Positions 33,656 through 42,745 of a stretch of DNA of 64,000 nt are shown piece after piece; the stretch's first letter is position 1, and every line of letters starts with the position of its first letter. The position numbers were made by a program, and so were the translations under genes. Source of the stretch: Bacteroidota bacterium. GTDB lineage: Bacteria > Bacteroidota > Bacteroidia > Chitinophagales > UBA10324. Under the pieces are notes generated by a model. That model worked only from the letters and a program-made list of their open reading frames with translations, did no database searches and was not told the DNA's origin. The stretch lies in NCBI GenBank assembly GCA_018267315.1, contig JAFDYS010000005.1:1-64000 (forward strand), read 5' to 3'.

Positions 33656-35878
33656 CTACTGCACCACCAGCTTGATCAGGTCCCGTCCGTCAATACCGGT
33701 GGATTGGAGATACCGGATACCGGGTGTCAGATTATCGAGTCGGATTTCATCCCCGGCCCTGACTGCAAAGTGATCGAGTCGTTGCCCCAATTCATTCAAC
33801 AGATCAAATTCCAGATCACCGTTGCCCGTATTCTGAACCACGATGGATCCTGCAGAAGGATTCGGAAAGCAAACGAAACTGTTGGCGAAAATGGGGTGCT
33901 GTTCGCGGGTATAACTTGGATTGGACAACGAGCAATCAATGGTCGTTTCCGTCAGGGTATCACTATAGGCCGTCTTAAAACTATCAAGCAGAAAACGGTA
34001 TTGACCGATCTGTGTGGCGTAAGCGCTGGTGTTGATCAGGTTGGTCATTTGCAGCGGATCGTTACGCAGGTCAAAGAATTCCTGCACCGGGCCGGTCTGG
34101 CAGCCATAGTCAATGAGTATATAATTCTTATCACGCACTGCATGAATGAAGGGAAGCTTATACCATGATCCCTCGGTGCTGTACCAATAGTGATAGTAGA
34201 AAATATCGCGTGATGAACTGTGAGTGTAAAAATTCCTGATCGATTGCCCATCCATGTTATATGTATTGGGGATTCCGGCGGCTTCCAATACGGTGGGCGC
34301 CAAATCAATATTCAACGCAAAGTTGGAACTGTCCACCGTTCCGGCCGGAAACCAGGATGGATACCGGATGAACAACGGCACACGAAGAGAGGGTTCGTAG
34401 GCCACGCGTTTCATATCCAGATTATGCTCGCCCAGCATGTGGCCATTATCGCTGGTGAAAATGATCATGGTATTCTCCAATTCACCCCGGGACTCCAGCG
34501 CTGAGAGTACCGCTCCCACGCCATCATCTACACTCAGCATCATCTCAAGCACTTTTCTCTGAATGCTGTCTGCTGCCACATGATCAACCAGACTGCTATT
34601 GATATTGTAAATCGGTGAAGGATAATTCACCGCATATTTTGCAGTATCCGGTCCAAAACCAATTGTCTCATCGTCAAAAGTGTGAACATATTCATCAGCC
34701 GGCACGAATGGTTCATGCGGTGCATGGTAGGCCAGCCACAGAAGGTATGGTTGCTGCGCACGGTAAATGACAGCCACGGCACTGTCAGTTAATACATCCG
34801 TGCTGTAACCCGCCAGCGTTTTTGACTTAGATCCATATTTGTAACTGAGGTTATATCCATCTTCCCTGGATGTGAATTCAAGCCAGTAATCAAAGTATTG
34901 CCCGTTGTTGTAATCAAACACTGCATGGTTTTTACCCACCAATGCGGTGGTGTATCCGTGATCATGCAGAATTTGCGGAAGTACGGGAATGGATTTATTG
35001 CGTTGCTGCTGTTTCACATTGTCAATTACCATGTGCCGGTTGGTATACATTCCCGTAGCAATAGTGGCTCTGCTGGGTGCACAAAGTGAATGAACAACAA
35101 AACTGTTTTCAAACCGGATACCTTCATTGGCGATGCGGTCAATATTGGGCGTTTGCATGAAAGCAGGCGCGCCTTCACAACTGTATGCATCAAAGCGCGC
35201 ATCATCCACAATGATTATGACAATATTGGGAACCGGTTCAGTCAGAACAAAGGAGTCAATGGCCGTGAAGTTGTTATCGGAAAGCGGACAGGTGGAAATC
35301 TGATAGTAGTATGTCAATCCCTGAGAGAGTCCGCTCAGGGTTAATTCATCCGTGCGGGAAGCGGCGTAGCTGCCAAGAGTAGCTTTATTATTACCGTACC
35401 TGCATCGCAAAGAATCAAATGAGCATGCGGCAGTCACAGAAATCTTTTCGGAATTGGTACCGGTGGTGATGGCCGAATAAGATGCCGGCAAACTGCAGGC
35501 ATTGGTGGTGATGGTGGTTGTTTTACTGGAAGTACTCACCTTCCCGCTCGAGCAAACTGATTGCACCGAAAGCACATAACTGGTGGCTGAACTGAGTCCC
35601 GAAAAAGTATAAGTGGTGTCCGAAATTTTCAGATTGCTCTGCCACGAACTGGTACCGGACTTTTTGTATTTGACCTTGTATTTATTGGCACCGCTCACTT
35701 GGGTCCAGCTGTACGTAACACTGCAGGATGAAATGCTGTTTACAGTAATTTGAGAAGGGGCACTCAACGTGCATTTCTGCGCGACCGATGTTTCAGAAGT
35801 ACCAAGAAGCTGCATGACACTCAAATTAACGATGACTACAAAGCTGCTACGGACAAGCTTCAGTAATAGTTTTTTCAT
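33656..35878 (-). CDS. secreted sulfatase with Fn3 domain and T9SS sorting domain (A)
   Basis: A 740-aa protein from the Met at 35878; a longer frame to 35962 would put 28 residues before the signal peptide. After the signal come an Fn3-like domain (about 35-125: TVNSISSCSVTYSWTQVSGANKYKVKYKK), a short second beta domain, then the type I sulfatase core. PNIVIIIVDDAR carries the metal-binding Asp pair, SLCAPSRATIATG has Cys266, the residue that must be converted to formylglycine, and IIFTSDNGHMLGEHNLD completes the metal site. A type A sorting domain ends it. Hydrolyses a sulfate ester outside the cell; the polymer is unknown. Paralog of 36061-38289, from which it is separated by 183 bp. Confidence 0.93.
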   Translation of the reverse strand: MKKLLLKLVRSSFVVIVNLSVMQLLGTSETSVAQKCTLSAPSQITVNSISSCSVTYSWTQVSGANKYKVKYKKSGTSSWQSNLKISDTTYTFSGLSSATSYVLSVQSVCSSGKVSTSSKTTTITTNACSLPASYSAITTGTNSEKISVTAACSFDSLRCRYGNNKATLGSYAASRTDELTLSGLSQGLTYYYQISTCPLSDNNFTAIDSFVLTEPVPNIVIIIVDDARFDAYSCEGAPAFMQTPNIDRIANEGIRFENSFVVHSLCAPSRATIATGMYTNRHMVIDNVKQQQRNKSIPVLPQILHDHGYTTALVGKNHAVFDYNNGQYFDYWLEFTSREDGYNLSYKYGSKSKTLAGYSTDVLTDSAVAVIYRAQQPYLLWLAYHAPHEPFVPADEYVHTFDDETIGFGPDTAKYAVNYPSPIYNINSSLVDHVAADSIQRKVLEMMLSVDDGVGAVLSALESRGELENTMIIFTSDNGHMLGEHNLDMKRVAYEPSLRVPLFIRYPSWFPAGTVDSSNFALNIDLAPTVLEAAGIPNTYNMDGQSIRNFYTHSSSRDIFYYHYWYSTEGSWYKLPFIHAVRDKNYILIDYGCQTGPVQEFFDLRNDPLQMTNLINTSAYATQIGQYRFLLDSFKTAYSDTLTETTIDCSLSNPSYTREQHPIFANSFVCFPNPSAGSIVVQNTGNGDLEFDLLNELGQRLDHFAVRAGDEIRLDNLTPGIRYLQSTGIDGRDLIKLVVQ

Positions 35879-36060
35879 ATTGGATGTTTTGTTTGATCCT
35901 GGCAATCGAAATAAAATAATGACAACATTGGCGTTCATGAGGCAAAAACGACACATGATCATTCGTTACCCATGGAGCACCAAGAGGTCAACGCTACACT
36001 TCAAACTAAATCAGACTCGTCTCAAATGGCGGGTTCGGATCCCTTCATGCTGCGCTGATA

Positions 36061-38289
36061 CTATTGCGCAACGAGCTTAACAACTTGGGTGGTTTTGCTT
36101 CCGGCCTCCGTCACTTTGAGAAAATAAAGACCCGGAGCGGGTATCCGGATCGAGTACTGTGAATTTCCTGAAACTGTATATTCATTCATCAACTTCCCCA
36201 ATTCATCGGTAATACTAAGATTTATTAATCCATCGCCAAAATTCCTGACGTTAAAGTCTCCCGAAAATGGATTGGGATATACAACTGCGTTCATATCCCT
36301 GATTACAACCTCTTGCCTGTTGTACACTGGATTTGCCAGGGTGCAATTCAGTTGCGTGTCAGTCAAAGTATCTCCCAACTGGTCTGCCATGCTGAGCAAC
36401 ATGCTGCGATAACCATTAATCAGCGAACTGTATGCGCTGTTATTGATCAGATTGTTCATCTGCAAGGAATCATTGACCAGGTCAAAAAACTCTTCCACGG
36501 TATCGCTCTGGCATCCGTAATCAATGAAAACATATTGCTGATCGCGTACAGCTTTAATCGGCGGCAAATTCACCCAACTTCCTTCCGGGCTGTACCAATA
36601 ATGGTAATAGAAGGTGTTACGTGAATCAGAACCCGTATAAAAGTTACGCAGTGATTCCCCATCAAACCCGAATGTATCCTGTGATATGCCGGCCGCATCC
36701 AGTATGGTGGGCATGTAATCAATATTCAGTGCCATATTGGAATTGTCAATGCTTCCCGGCGAAAACCATTGCGGATACCGTATGAAAAGCGGAACGCGCA
36801 TGGACTGTTCGTAAGCAAATCGCTTGGCATCCAAACTGTGCTCGCCCATTAAATGCCCGTTATCACTGGTGAAGATTACCATTGTATTTTCCAGTTCCCC
36901 TTTCTCTTCCAGTTCATTCAGGATTTTTCCCACTCCGTCATCCACACTGAGTAACATCTCGAGCGTTTCGCGGATATTTTTCTTTGCTTCATGCGCATCA
37001 GCGAGTGCGCCACCTCCCAATTGGTAAAGAAATGATGGGTAGTTCTGAGTAAATTGAGAGGTATCTATTCCCAGGTCAATCACCTCATCGGCAAATGCCG
37101 TATCATACTGCGGTGCCGGATTCAACGGGTCGTGAGGGGCGCGATATCCCAGTTGAATAAAGTAGGGTTGCGGTGCATTACTGATTACACTCACGGTTGA
37201 ATCGCTCATAATATCCGTGTCATAACCCTTGATCGTTTTATCAGTACCGTTAAAATTGAATGTGTGCTTGTTTTCATTCACTGAACTTTCATACTCCAAC
37301 CAGTAATTGAAATACCCTCCGTCATACGTATAGATTTGATGCGTTTTGCCAACTAGGGCCGTGTAATAACCGTTCTGGTTCATCACTTGCGGCAGCAGCG
37401 CTAACGTGGAATCCAGCAGATAAGGATGGATGTTGTCATAGACTTTGTGTCTCACCGTGTAAACTCCCGTGGCGATGGTGGCGCGTGACGGCCCGCATTC
37501 AGAATGCACCACAAATGAATTTTTGAAATTGACGCCCTCATTGGCGATGCGGTCAATATTGGGTGTCTGCATGAAATCCGGCGCGCCGTTGCAACTGTAA
37601 TGATCAAATCTTGCGTCATCCAGCACGATCAAAATGATGTTGGGTCGCGATGCTATGGTTGTGAAAGAATCGATTGCAGTAAAGTTGTTACTCTTAATGG
37701 GGCAAGTTGAAACCTGGAAAAAATATTTGGTGCCCGGTTGCAGGCCGGTGAGGGCAACGGTGGAGGAGAGGGAATAAGTTGAAAGATTCAAAGACACTGC
37801 AGAGGCGCCGTAATGACAATAAAGTGTATCGAACGGGCAGATGGTCTCCACCGATATTTGTTCCTCAACCGGTGAAATGCTGAGTGCAGAAATGGACACA
37901 GGAAGCGTGCATTTTACAGTCTTCTGGTTGATGGTGGCCGAGGCGCCTACCCCCCCGCTATTACAGGATGCCTGCACAGAAAAAGTGTATTTGGTAAAAC
38001 TCTGAAGCCCGCTGAAAGTGTAAAAGGTATCCTTAGTGGTGGTAGAACCAGACCATCCCACATCACCCACCTTTTGATATTTGACCTTATACTTTTTTGC
38101 GTTAGCCACCTTCTTCCACGAGTAAGTAACGCTGCAGGAAGTAACATTACTGGTTGCCAGATTGGTGGGTGCCGGTAATTGGCAGGGTTGTGCGAACAAA
38201 TTACCGCTCTGCAAAACAAGCATTGCGAACAAAAACGGCAGTAATGAAAGTGTCCTTACCCTGGGATTGAACGAGGAGCGTTGTTCCAT
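36061..38289 (-). CDS. secreted sulfatase with Fn3 domain and T9SS sorting domain (B)
   Basis: A 742-aa protein with the same order as its downstream paralog: signal peptide (SGNLFAQ), Fn3-like domain (NVTSCSVTYSWKKVANAKKYKVKYQK), second beta domain, sulfatase core, sorting domain. Active-site motifs are RPNIILIVLDDARFD, CGPSRATIATG with the modification Cys265, and FTSDNGHLMGEHSLD. Differences from paralog A in loops may mean different substrates. An intact formylglycine-generating enzyme would be needed elsewhere. It has its own promoter (38321-38353). Confidence 0.93.
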   Translation of the reverse strand: MEQRSSFNPRVRTLSLLPFLFAMLVLQSGNLFAQPCQLPAPTNLATSNVTSCSVTYSWKKVANAKKYKVKYQKVGDVGWSGSTTTKDTFYTFSGLQSFTKYTFSVQASCNSGGVGASATINQKTVKCTLPVSISALSISPVEEQISVETICPFDTLYCHYGASAVSLNLSTYSLSSTVALTGLQPGTKYFFQVSTCPIKSNNFTAIDSFTTIASRPNIILIVLDDARFDHYSCNGAPDFMQTPNIDRIANEGVNFKNSFVVHSECGPSRATIATGVYTVRHKVYDNIHPYLLDSTLALLPQVMNQNGYYTALVGKTHQIYTYDGGYFNYWLEYESSVNENKHTFNFNGTDKTIKGYDTDIMSDSTVSVISNAPQPYFIQLGYRAPHDPLNPAPQYDTAFADEVIDLGIDTSQFTQNYPSFLYQLGGGALADAHEAKKNIRETLEMLLSVDDGVGKILNELEEKGELENTMVIFTSDNGHLMGEHSLDAKRFAYEQSMRVPLFIRYPQWFSPGSIDNSNMALNIDYMPTILDAAGISQDTFGFDGESLRNFYTGSDSRNTFYYHYWYSPEGSWVNLPPIKAVRDQQYVFIDYGCQSDTVEEFFDLVNDSLQMNNLINNSAYSSLINGYRSMLLSMADQLGDTLTDTQLNCTLANPVYNRQEVVIRDMNAVVYPNPFSGDFNVRNFGDGLINLSITDELGKLMNEYTVSGNSQYSIRIPAPGLYFLKVTEAGSKTTQVVKLVAQ

Positions 38290-38320
38290 AATATCTTAAT
38301 GGTTGAATATTGAATACGGC

Positions 38321-38353
38321 GAAAATTAATATGCTCACCCCTTCCGGCAAAAA
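38321..38353 (-). promoter_or_regulatory. promoter before sulfatase B, TTTTTG-N19-TAATTTTC
   Basis: On the minus strand, a TTTTTG -33 element (38348-38353) lies 19 nt before the -7-like TAATTTTC (38321-38328), followed by GCCG. The spacing is ideal. The leader would be about 25 nt. Confidence 0.6.
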
Positions 38354-38366
38354 TAAATTGCCGGAA
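38342..38366. terminator. hairpin between serC and sulfatase B
   Basis: Perfect 9-bp inverted repeat TTCCGGCAA/TTGCCGGAA with a 7-nt A/T loop, starting 5 nt after the serC stop on the minus strand. No U-tract follows, and it overlaps the -33 box of the next gene, so its role as a terminator is only likely. Confidence 0.5.
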
Positions 38367-38371
38367 ACTTT

Positions 38372-39442
38372 CTACCTATTCTGCCGCTCAAATTCCCGCA
38401 TCACGGCAATGAGCTTGTTCACTCCTTCCAGTGGCATCGCATTATAGATGGATGCCCTGAACCCACCCACACTCCGGTGCCCTTTGATGCCAACACAATC
38501 ATTGTTTTTCGCAAACGTATTAAAGGCATCTTCCAGTTCAGGTCTCACTATCTTAAAGCAAACATTCATGGTAGACCGGTCCGGTTTATCTACGGTTGCT
38601 TCAAACAGTGAGTTACGGTCAATCTCTGCGTACAAAGCATTCGCTTTTTCTTCATTCCGCTTCTCCATCACTTGTAACCCGCCTTGCTCCTTTATCCATC
38701 TCAGGGTAAGCAGGCATACATATATGGCGAAGGTGCTGGGCGTATTGTGCAATGAACCGTCTTTGATGTGCGGACGATAATCGAGCATGGTGGGAATGCT
38801 ACGGCTTACCTTTCCCAGTAATTTTTCGTTTACGATTACCAGGGTGGCGCCGGAGGGACCCAGATTCTTTTGTGCGCCGGCATATATGATTCCAAACTTG
38901 CTGCCTTCAATAGGTTTGGAAAAGATATCGCTCGACATATCTGCCACCAGCGGAACCGGACTCTCCGGAATCTGCTTCATCTGCACGCCGTGAATAGTTT
39001 CGTTGGTAGTGATATGAAAATACGTGGCATCATTTGGAATGGAATAATTCTTTGGAACATAGGTGAAGTTCTTGTCGCCCGAAGAAGCAACCACTTCCAC
39101 TTGCCCGAATAGTTTGGCTTCTTTGATTGCCTTCTTCGACCAGGAACCAATTTCGATATAAGCCGCCTTGCCTTTTTCATCCAGCAAGTTGTAAGGAACC
39201 TGGCAAAATTGCATGGTGGCGCCTCCCTGAAGGAATAACACTTTCTGATCCTCATTCAGCTTCAGCAGATCTTTCACGTGCTGTACGGCCTCATCAACCA
39301 CGGCCTGAAACTCTTTGCTGCGATGTGAAATTTCAATTAATGAAAGCCCGATATTATCCAGCTCCATCACTGCTTTTGATGCAGCTTCGAACACAGATGG
39401 CGGGAGAATGGCGGGGCCGGAATAAAAATTATATTTCTTCAC
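38372..39442 (-). CDS. serC: phosphoserine aminotransferase
   Basis: PLP enzyme of serine (and pyridoxine) synthesis: transfers an amino group from glutamate to 3-phosphohydroxypyruvate. The 356-aa length is standard. Motifs: NFYSGPAILPPSVFEAAS at the start, EISHRSKEFQ, QGGATMQFCQVPYN, and the PLP lysine in IIYAGAQKNLGPSG. GIKGHRSVGGFRASIYNAMP near the end is the family signature. In many relatives it directly precedes serA; here two sulfatase genes separate them. Confidence 0.97.
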   Translation of the reverse strand: MKKYNFYSGPAILPPSVFEAASKAVMELDNIGLSLIEISHRSKEFQAVVDEAVQHVKDLLKLNEDQKVLFLQGGATMQFCQVPYNLLDEKGKAAYIEIGSWSKKAIKEAKLFGQVEVVASSGDKNFTYVPKNYSIPNDATYFHITTNETIHGVQMKQIPESPVPLVADMSSDIFSKPIEGSKFGIIYAGAQKNLGPSGATLVIVNEKLLGKVSRSIPTMLDYRPHIKDGSLHNTPSTFAIYVCLLTLRWIKEQGGLQVMEKRNEEKANALYAEIDRNSLFEATVDKPDRSTMNVCFKIVRPELEDAFNTFAKNNDCVGIKGHRSVGGFRASIYNAMPLEGVNKLIAVMREFERQNR

Positions 39443-39463
39443 AGATTATGGATTAATGCGCCG

Positions 39464-39471
39464 CAAAACTA
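39464..39471 (-). promoter_or_regulatory. -7 box TAGTTTTG before serC
   Basis: Exact TAnnTTTG on the minus strand, followed by CGGCGC, 21 nt before the ATG at 39442. A TTTCC near 39493-39499 may be the -33 element. Confidence 0.55.
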
Positions 39472-39648
39472 CGTAAAAAGAGCAGCGCATTCCGGAAACC
39501 AGTACACATTACTCGCCAGCATCGGCATCATGCGACAATGAAGTAAGCCACGTATCTTATCCATCAACTTTCGACTGTTCCGCAATACTTCACCCACTCT
39601 GCGAAAAACTTTTAGCTTTATCAGGAATTTCCAATCAAACCAATCCAT

Positions 39649-42636
39649 ATGAAAAGAACATTACTCGTAGCCCTGCTTTGCCTGTATGTGCTCAGCAGTT
39701 TCGCACAAAACAATCTTCACAGCGTGATCAGAAATGCAAATGGCGTATCGCAGCATTTCGTCACACTTCAGGCGGCGGATCAAGCAACATTTCAAGCTGA
39801 CAAAATCAGTTCACTTCTTGGAATTAATGAAGCGAGTTCACTCGTTCTCATCAATTCTCATGAAGACCAGTTGGGGATGACACACTATCGTTATTATCAA
39901 ACCTATCAAGGTATTCCCATTGAGAACACGATGTACCTCGTGCACACCAAAGACAACCTGATTACCGGATTGAGCGGTTCGATTATCACCGATTTTGAAA
40001 CGAACATGGCGGAAAGAAATGTCACAAGTCTTTCACCCAACCAGGCCATTCATTACGCCCTGCAATCAGTAAATGCCATCCAATATATGTGGCAGGATGG
40101 ATCGAGTGAACAATCCCTCAAAGCCCAAACCGGTAAAAGCGACGCCACCTACTTTCCTGCTGCCGAACTGGTATGGTATAATACCGGCGTGGAAGCGGAT
40201 CCCCGCGGACTCCGGCTGGCCTACAAGGTGGATGTGTATGCAAAAGAGCCGTTAAGCCGCCAGTACATCTATGTTGATGCACAAACGGGAAAGGTGATGG
40301 GTAAACAGGATCGCCTGTGGTTCACTGATGCAACGGGAACAGCCAATACCGCTTACAGCGGTACCCAAACCATCCACAGTGATTTGAATGCCGGAAGCTA
40401 CCGTTTGCGTGATTATACTAAAGGAAGCGGAGTGATCACGCTCAAAAGCAATGGCAGTGATTATTCTTCGGCTGCTGCCAATTGGAGTCTCTCATCGCCT
40501 GATCAGTATGCGCTCGATGCTCATTTCGGAGTTTCATCTACCTGGTCATTCTACAATGTCAATTTCGGCAGAAACAGTGTAAACAATTCCGGCTATGCAC
40601 TCACCAGCTACGTAAATGAATCTGCCACCACCAATAACGCTTACTGGGATGGTTCCACCATGCACTTCGGGGTGCGTTCCACAAACAATGCAGGCATCAC
40701 AGCGATTGATGTGGCGGGTCACGAACTCACACATGGGGTAACCCAATACACCTGCAATCTCACATACAGTTATCAATCCGGCGCCATGAATGAAAGCTTA
40801 AGCGACATCATGGGCAAGAGCGTTCAGTTCTGGCAGAAACCCACTGACATTAACTGGCAACTGAGCAATGACATGAATTGGCTGATCCGCGATATGTCTA
40901 ATCCGAACGCCTACAGCCAGCCCGACACTTACCTCGGCACCAACTGGTACACGGGATCGAGCGATAATGGCGGCGTGCACACCAACAGCGGGGTCGGCAA
41001 CTTCATGTTCTATCTGCTGGTTAATGGCGGAAGCGGAACCAATGATCTGGGCACTGCTTATTCAGTTACCGGCATTGGCCTGAGTGCAGCAGATCAGATT
41101 ATCTACCGCACTCAAACGGTTTACCTGGTGTCTTCTTCACAATACAACGACTGGAGAACGGCCTGCATCAATGCCGCTACCGACCTGTATGGTGCCGCTT
41201 CCAATGAAGTAACTCAGGTGCAAAATGCCTGGACCGCCGTTGGCGTTGGCGGAAGTGGTGGCGGTGGGGGCGGTTACTGCACATCTAACGGAACAAGCCA
41301 ATCCTACGAATACATTGATTACGTTTCCCTGGGAAGCATCAGCCGCACATCGGGCGCTGAATCAGGCGGCTATTACAATGGCACTTCATTATCCACCAAT
41401 GTTACCGCTGGCAGCAGTTACACACTCACCACCAGCGCCGGATTTACAAGTAGCACCTATACTGAATACTGGGCTGTTTATGTTGACTGGAATATTGATG
41501 GTGACTTTGCCGATGCCGGCGAAACAGAAGCCACCGGAACATCCACCGGCACCGGGAATAACTCACTCACGATTTCAGTTCCATCAACCGCCACGGCAGG
41601 CACCACAAGAATGCGTGTGAGCATGCACTATGGCAGCACCCCTGCGGCCTGCGGCACGTTTGATTACGGTGAGGTGGAAGATTATTCACTCAATGTAGAA
41701 ACCGGTGGCGGCAGTTGCGGAACGCCTTCCGGTCTTAATGCATCTTCCGTCACCAGTTCATCAGCGACACTGGGCTGGACTACGGTAAGCGGGGCAACAA
41801 GCTACAATGTGCAGTACAAGCTTTCCTCATCCGGCACCTGGACCACCACCACGTCGGCAACCAATTCTCTGGCGTTATCAGGATTGAGCGCAAGCACATC
41901 CTATGACTTCCAGGTGCAGGCGGTTTGCGCGGGAGGAAGTTCATCGTACTCATCACCATCGTCATTCACTACCTCATCATCCGGCGGATGCACCGAAACC
42001 TATGAGCCCAATAACACCTCAGGTACCGCTGCGGCTATTTCCTTCGGCGTGGATATTTCATCACAGATCAGTACGTCTTCAGATAATGATTACTATTCGT
42101 TCGCAAACAGCAGCTCGGCGAAAAACATCAAGCTTACTCTTACCAACCTTCCGGCCGATTATGATCTGAGACTCTTCAAGCCGAATGGCTCCACGGCAAA
42201 GTCATCCACGAATGGTGGAACCACGTCAGAAACGATCATTTACAATACCAGCACGGTAGGCACTTACAAGATCCGTGTGTGGGGATACAACGGAGCATAC
42301 AGCACCAGCCAGTGCTATATCCTTCATGTTTATACCAGCGCTACGCCGTTTAAACTTGATGAATCCGGTGCGATGGGTTCAGATAAAGATCTGATTTCAT
42401 TATACCCAAATCCTGCCGCCAGTTCAGTAACTCTTGAATACAACGAGGCAGCATCATTTGACGGTACGGTGCGCGTACTGAATCTGCTGGGGCAATCGAT
42501 GCTGGAAGAACGTCATCAGTTGAATGCGGGCGATCGCATCCAGCTTAATGTAAGCGCACTTCCCTCGGGTCAATATTTCGTGAGCATGACATCACAGGAT
42601 TTTCAAACCGTGAGGATACTTGAAGTAATTAAGTAG
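39649..42636 (+). CDS. secreted M4 (thermolysin-like) metalloprotease with T9SS domain
   Basis: A 995-aa extracellular zinc endopeptidase. Signal peptide to about residue 19 (LSSFAQ); FTP/PepSY-type propeptide (about 30-210; THYRYYQTYQGIPIENTMYLVH). The catalytic domain has His358-Glu359-x-x-His362 (HELTH) and the third ligand Glu382 in NESLSD. A Gly-rich linker leads to a GEVED domain (about 550-685), an Fn3 domain (about 690-770), a PPC-like domain (CTETYEPNNTSGTAAAIS, about 785-890) and a type A sorting domain. All zinc ligands are present. Stands alone and is followed by a terminator. Confidence 0.95.
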   Translation: MKRTLLVALLCLYVLSSFAQNNLHSVIRNANGVSQHFVTLQAADQATFQADKISSLLGINEASSLVLINSHEDQLGMTHYRYYQTYQGIPIENTMYLVHTKDNLITGLSGSIITDFETNMAERNVTSLSPNQAIHYALQSVNAIQYMWQDGSSEQSLKAQTGKSDATYFPAAELVWYNTGVEADPRGLRLAYKVDVYAKEPLSRQYIYVDAQTGKVMGKQDRLWFTDATGTANTAYSGTQTIHSDLNAGSYRLRDYTKGSGVITLKSNGSDYSSAAANWSLSSPDQYALDAHFGVSSTWSFYNVNFGRNSVNNSGYALTSYVNESATTNNAYWDGSTMHFGVRSTNNAGITAIDVAGHELTHGVTQYTCNLTYSYQSGAMNESLSDIMGKSVQFWQKPTDINWQLSNDMNWLIRDMSNPNAYSQPDTYLGTNWYTGSSDNGGVHTNSGVGNFMFYLLVNGGSGTNDLGTAYSVTGIGLSAADQIIYRTQTVYLVSSSQYNDWRTACINAATDLYGAASNEVTQVQNAWTAVGVGGSGGGGGGYCTSNGTSQSYEYIDYVSLGSISRTSGAESGGYYNGTSLSTNVTAGSSYTLTTSAGFTSSTYTEYWAVYVDWNIDGDFADAGETEATGTSTGTGNNSLTISVPSTATAGTTRMRVSMHYGSTPAACGTFDYGEVEDYSLNVETGGGSCGTPSGLNASSVTSSSATLGWTTVSGATSYNVQYKLSSSGTWTTTTSATNSLALSGLSASTSYDFQVQAVCAGGSSSYSSPSSFTTSSSGGCTETYEPNNTSGTAAAISFGVDISSQISTSSDNDYYSFANSSSAKNIKLTLTNLPADYDLRLFKPNGSTAKSSTNGGTTSETIIYNTSTVGTYKIRVWGYNGAYSTSQCYILHVYTSATPFKLDESGAMGSDKDLISLYPNPAASSVTLEYNEAASFDGTVRVLNLLGQSMLEERHQLNAGDRIQLNVSALPSGQYFVSMTSQDFQTVRILEVIK

Positions 42637-42657
42637 TAATCATCCCATTCCTAAAAC

Positions 42658-42698
42658 AGCAGAGCGCCGTCCCGTTTCCGGGATGGCGCTTCTGCTTT
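42658..42698 (+). terminator. bidirectional terminator
   Basis: Long stem AGCAGAGCGCC-GTCCCG with its near-perfect complement around TTTC, ending in TTT, 21 bp after the protease stop. It separates two convergent genes. Confidence 0.75.
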
Positions 42699-42745
42699 GA
42701 ACCAAACCAATCCTGACTCTGAGTTGAAAATCTTTGCCGCGCCGA

